Shown one piece after another: positions 60,331 to 64,000 of a stretch of 64,000 bases of DNA. The first letter of the stretch is position 1. The number at the start of each line of letters is the position of its first letter. A program made the position numbers and the translations under genes. The stretch lies in NCBI RefSeq assembly GCF_009671205.1, contig NZ_CP045309.1:2480001-2544000 (forward strand). The letters run 5' to 3'. The notes beneath the pieces were generated by a model, which saw only the letters and a list, made by a program, of their open reading frames with translations, ran no database searches and was not told the DNA's origin. Source of the stretch: Micromonospora terminaliae (lineage in GTDB: Bacteria; Actinomycetota; Actinomycetes; Mycobacteriales; Micromonosporaceae).

Positions 60331-61278
60331 ATGTATCCACCGATCGAGCCGTACGCCCAGGGCCGGCTCGACGTCGGCGACGGCCAGCGGATCCACTGGG
60401 AGACCTGCGGCAACCCCGGCGGGAAGCCCGCCCTCGTGGTGCACGGCGGCCCCGGCTCCGGCGCGGGCGCCTCGTGGCGGCGGCTGTTCGACCCGGCCGC
60501 CTACCGCATCGTCCTGTTCGACCAGCGCGGCTGCGGCCGCAGCACCCCACCGGCCAGCGACCCGGCCACCGACCTGTCGGTCAACACCACCGCGCATCTG
60601 CTGGCCGACATGGAACGGCTGCGCGCGCACCTGGGCGTCGACCGGTGGCTGCTCTGCGGCGCCTCGTGGGGCTCGTCGCTGTCCCTGGCGTACGCCCAGC
60701 GCCACCCGCAGCGGGTCACCGCGCTGGTGCTGTTCAGCGTGGTCGCCAACACCCGCCGCGAGATCGACTGGGTGACCCGGGACATGGGCCGCATCTTCCC
60801 CGAGGAGTGGGCCCGGTTCCGCGACGGCGTGCCGCCGGCCGAGCGCGACGGCGACCTGTCCGCCGCGTACGCCCGGCTGGTCAACGACCCGGACCCGCAG
60901 GTGCGCGACCAGGCCGCCCGCGACTGGTGCGCCTGGGAGGACGTGCACGTCTCCCTGGCCGGCGGCTACCAGGCCAGCCCCCGCTACGCCGACCCGGTGT
61001 TCCGGGCCGGGTTCACCCGGCTGGTCACCCACTACTTCAGCAACCTGGGGTTCCTGCCCGACGGGCAGCTGCTGCGCGACGCCGGCAAGCTGGCCGGCAT
61101 CCCCGGCGTGCTGGTGCAGGGCCGCCTGGACGTCAGCGGCCCGCCGGACATCGCCTGGCAGCTCACCCGGGAGTGGCCCGACGCCCGGCTGGAGATCGTC
61201 GAGTCCGGCGGCCACGGCAGCGGCCACGGGGTGGGCGAGCGGGTCGTGGCCGCCCTGGACGCCTTCGCAAGCGCCTGA
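60331..61278 (+). CDS. pip: prolyl aminopeptidase
   Basis: 315 residues, alpha/beta hydrolase. It removes N-terminal proline from peptides. The family motif HGGPGSG (38-44) forms the oxyanion hole, the nucleophile elbow is GASWGS with S112, FDQRGCGRSTP follows strand 4, and the catalytic His lies in SGGHGSGH near the C-terminus. The Asp is in VQGRLDVSGP. It diverges from the MarR gene. Confidence 0.92.
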   Translation: MYPPIEPYAQGRLDVGDGQRIHWETCGNPGGKPALVVHGGPGSGAGASWRRLFDPAAYRIVLFDQRGCGRSTPPASDPATDLSVNTTAHLLADMERLRAHLGVDRWLLCGASWGSSLSLAYAQRHPQRVTALVLFSVVANTRREIDWVTRDMGRIFPEEWARFRDGVPPAERDGDLSAAYARLVNDPDPQVRDQAARDWCAWEDVHVSLAGGYQASPRYADPVFRAGFTRLVTHYFSNLGFLPDGQLLRDAGKLAGIPGVLVQGRLDVSGPPDIAWQLTREWPDARLEIVESGGHGSGHGVGERVVAALDAFASA

Positions 61279-61327
61279 CGCCGCACCACCGCCGCACCGC
61301 CGCCGGCCGCGGCACCGACGACGCGGG

Positions 61328-62518
61328 TCAGGCGGCGAGCAGGGCGCGGACCGGGGCGGCCTTCGCGGCGGCCTCGGCGACCTCGGCGGCCGGGTCGCTG
61401 CCCCAGGTGATGCCGCCGCCGGCCCACACGTGCAGCCGGTCGGCGTCCGCGGCGGCGGTGCGGATGGTCAGCCCCAGGTCGACGCGGCCCGGCCCCACCC
61501 AGCCGAGCGCGCCCATGCCGGCGCCCCGGCCGACGGGCTCCAGGGCGGCGATCTCGTCGAGCGCCGCGAGCTTCGGGGCGCCGGTCACCGAACCGCCGGG
61601 GCAGACCGCGCGCAGCAGGGCGGCCAGGCCCAGCCCGTCGGCGGGCACGGCGGACACGGTCGACTCGGCCTGCCACAGGTCGCACCAGCGCCGTACGGCG
61701 AACAGCTCGTCGACCCGCACCGAGCCGGTGCGGGCCACGCGGGCCAGGTCGTTGCGTTCCAGGTCGACGATCATGACGTGTTCGGCGCGTTCCTTGGCCG
61801 AGGCGAGCAGCTCGCGGCGGCCGGCCGGGGTGGCCGGGCGGGTGCCCTTGATGGGCCGGGTGACCAGGCGGCCGTGCTCCACCGCGACGAGGGTCTCCGG
61901 CGAGGCGCAGCCGATCGCCCAGCCGAGCCCGGACAGGGTGCCGCCGTAGCGGGCGCCGGGCAGGGCGGCCAGCCGCGCGAGGGCGGGCAGCGGGTCGCCG
62001 GCGTATCCGGCGGCGGCGTGGCCGACCACGTTGACCTGGTAGACGTCGCCGCGCCCGATGGCCGCGCGGACCGCCGCCACCGCCTGCGCGTGCGCCGCGG
62101 GGGTCCAGCTGTCCCGCCACGGCCCCAGCCACCAGCCGCCCGGCCGGGGGCGGACCGGCGGGGCGGGCGCGTCGGCGTGGCCGTAGACGACCGCCACGAG
62201 GTCCGGCAGCGCCGGCACGGGACTGGGCGCACCCACGGCGCCGCCGGCGGCGCGGGCCCCGGCGGCGGCCGACAGGAACAGGGCGGCGCCGCAGGTGCCG
62301 TGCGGGTCGTGGGCGGCCGGCCGGCCCAGGTCGGACAGGTCCACACCGTGCGCGGCCAGGAACTCCTGGGCGAGCGCCGCCGGGTCGCCGCCGTCGGCGA
62401 GCCACCATTCCAGCCGGGCCCGTTCGACGAGCCGTCCGCGGCACTCCGGCGGCGCCCCGGGCACGTCGATCCCCGTCTTTGGGAGCGCTTCCACACCGTC
62501 CGGTCGGTTCACGCTCAT
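61328..62518 (-). CDS. chorismate-binding enzyme, aminodeoxychorismate synthase component I-like
   Basis: 396 residues from ATG at 62518; an upstream frame to 62551 adds 11 residues. The chorismate-utilising domain covers most of the protein: GDVYQVNVVGHA, RPIKGTRPATP, the core HVMIVDLERNDLARVARTGSV, then SGTVSAV-like and GGSVTGAPKLAALDEIAALEP before the final WAGGGITWGSDPAAE. PIKGTRP is typical of PabB/TrpE. It is probably PabB-like, making aminodeoxychorismate for folate, but anthranilate synthase component I remains possible. The N-terminal domain is short and divergent. Confidence 0.85.
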   Translation of the reverse strand: MSVNRPDGVEALPKTGIDVPGAPPECRGRLVERARLEWWLADGGDPAALAQEFLAAHGVDLSDLGRPAAHDPHGTCGAALFLSAAAGARAAGGAVGAPSPVPALPDLVAVVYGHADAPAPPVRPRPGGWWLGPWRDSWTPAAHAQAVAAVRAAIGRGDVYQVNVVGHAAAGYAGDPLPALARLAALPGARYGGTLSGLGWAIGCASPETLVAVEHGRLVTRPIKGTRPATPAGRRELLASAKERAEHVMIVDLERNDLARVARTGSVRVDELFAVRRWCDLWQAESTVSAVPADGLGLAALLRAVCPGGSVTGAPKLAALDEIAALEPVGRGAGMGALGWVGPGRVDLGLTIRTAAADADRLHVWAGGGITWGSDPAAEVAEAAAKAAPVRALLAA

Positions 62519-62596
62519 CCGTTCAGCCGATTTCGGGTGAACAAGCCGCATCCTTGCTCGATAGCGCGCGCTTGCGCTTGGTACTGTGCGTCACTG

Positions 62597-62613
62597 GTCA
62601 TGTGAACCATGAC
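62597..62613. promoter_or_regulatory. GTCATG-TGAAC-CATGAC inverted repeat before the DUF5999 gene
   Basis: Six-base perfect arms around five bases, extended outward by partial CACTG/CAGTG matching, end 28 bases before the start. It lies between divergent pabB-like and DUF5999 genes and is a likely operator. Confidence 0.6.
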
Positions 62614-62641
62614 ACAGTGCCCCCACAGTCCGGAGAACCCG

Positions 62642-62842
62642 ATGTGCCAGCACCTACCCACCTGCCCCTCCGCTGAGGCGACCGATCGCGAAGCCGCGCG
62701 CGTCATCGCCTGCTTCCCTGAGCAGGGCTGGAGCCTGCTCTGCAACGGTGTCATCGTCTTCGAGGACACCGGTGAGCTGCTCCCCGACGGCAGCACCATC
62801 GCCCCGCACCGCGGCCCCGCCCGGCACGCCCTCGTCGCCTGA
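62642..62842 (+). CDS. DUF5999 family small protein
   Basis: 66 residues from ATG at 62642 with GGAG six bases upstream; an ATG at 62609 lies in the inverted repeat and lacks a site. MCQHLPTCPSAEATDREAAR starts with the family's Cys/His-rich motif (C2, H4, C8), and WSLLCNGVIVFEDTGELLPDG is the conserved core. Such proteins are widespread in Streptomyces and relatives and resemble small zinc-binding proteins. Function is unknown. Confidence 0.88.
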   Translation: MCQHLPTCPSAEATDREAARVIACFPEQGWSLLCNGVIVFEDTGELLPDGSTIAPHRGPARHALVA

Positions 62843-62896
62843 ACGATCACGCTCCGTCAGGGAGCCTACGCGTCGGCCCACCGGTCGACGCGCCGG

Positions 62897-62924
62897 CCGG
62901 GGCGGCGGCACTGCACCGCCCCGG
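62897..62924. terminator. 9-bp stem hairpin between convergent genes
   Basis: CCGGGGCGG (62897-62905) pairs perfectly with CCGCCCCGG (62916-62924) around ten bases. It lies between the DUF5999 gene and the stop of gcvP, and would end gcvP transcription. Confidence 0.7.
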
Positions 62925-62935
62925 CGCGCTGCGCC

Positions 62936-64000
<1,065 letters not shown>

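Overview
The window is about 74 percent G+C and almost fully coding, with GTG and TTG starts, short or overlapping intergenic gaps and no tRNA or rRNA. Gene content (WYL, TetR, MarR and HxlR regulators, TIGR04222 and DUF5999 proteins, an ECF41 sigma factor, drug-resistance ABC and UvrA2-type genes) points to a filamentous actinomycete, most likely Micromonospora or a close relative. The genus call is an inference from family resemblance. The window runs from the 3' part of a flavin monooxygenase gene at the left edge to the 3' part of gcvP at the right edge.

Layout. 0-8 kb: a monooxygenase, an unknown gene, an operon for a three-domain envelope enzyme (NodB deacetylase, GT2 synthase, acyltransferase 3 in one chain), then two uncharacterised proteins. 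8-17 kb: a VWA lipoprotein, membrane proteins, a MarR/MFS divergon with paired operators, small enzymes, and hsp20 under a HAIR box followed by an array of hairpin repeats. 17-30 kb: a WYL regulator, a solitary tyrosine recombinase, a self-controlled TetR operon, an HxlR divergon, thymidine kinase, transporters, and a decayed FMN-reductase pseudogene. 30-48 kb: cydAB behind tandem palindromes, lipid and redox enzymes, an MFS pair with a 41-residue small subunit, pdxY, terC, a UvrA2-like gene, and an ECF41 sigma factor divergent from its AhpD-like partner.

The most important feature is a chromosomal dif site at 48241-48268, so this window spans the replication terminus. Three further things change or cluster there: (i) the G-rich heptamer GGGGGAG lies only on the plus strand left of dif and only on the minus strand right of it in my by-eye scan, as expected of FtsK-orienting sequences; (ii) third-position G/C bias flips around dif, from C-rich plus strand at 33-46 kb to G-rich at 49.5-54 kb, whatever the gene direction; (iii) an aminoglycoside-phosphotransferase-like gene sits between dif and a second dif-like palindrome, which overlaps the start of a XerC-like recombinase gene. 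That arrangement looks like a chromosomal relative of plasmid pdif modules and is the main candidate for a new system.

48-64 kb: the recombinase runs into a nucleotidyltransferase gene and then a ZTP riboswitch with folD. After these come an endonuclease/phosphatase-fold protein, a TauE-type permease, a secreted VWA/HYR protein, peptide deformylase, a TetR-controlled ABC exporter, a MarR/prolyl aminopeptidase divergon, a pabB-like gene, a DUF5999 gene and gcvP. Most of the window is housekeeping and accessory core genome. I saw no CRISPR array, prophage or transposase.
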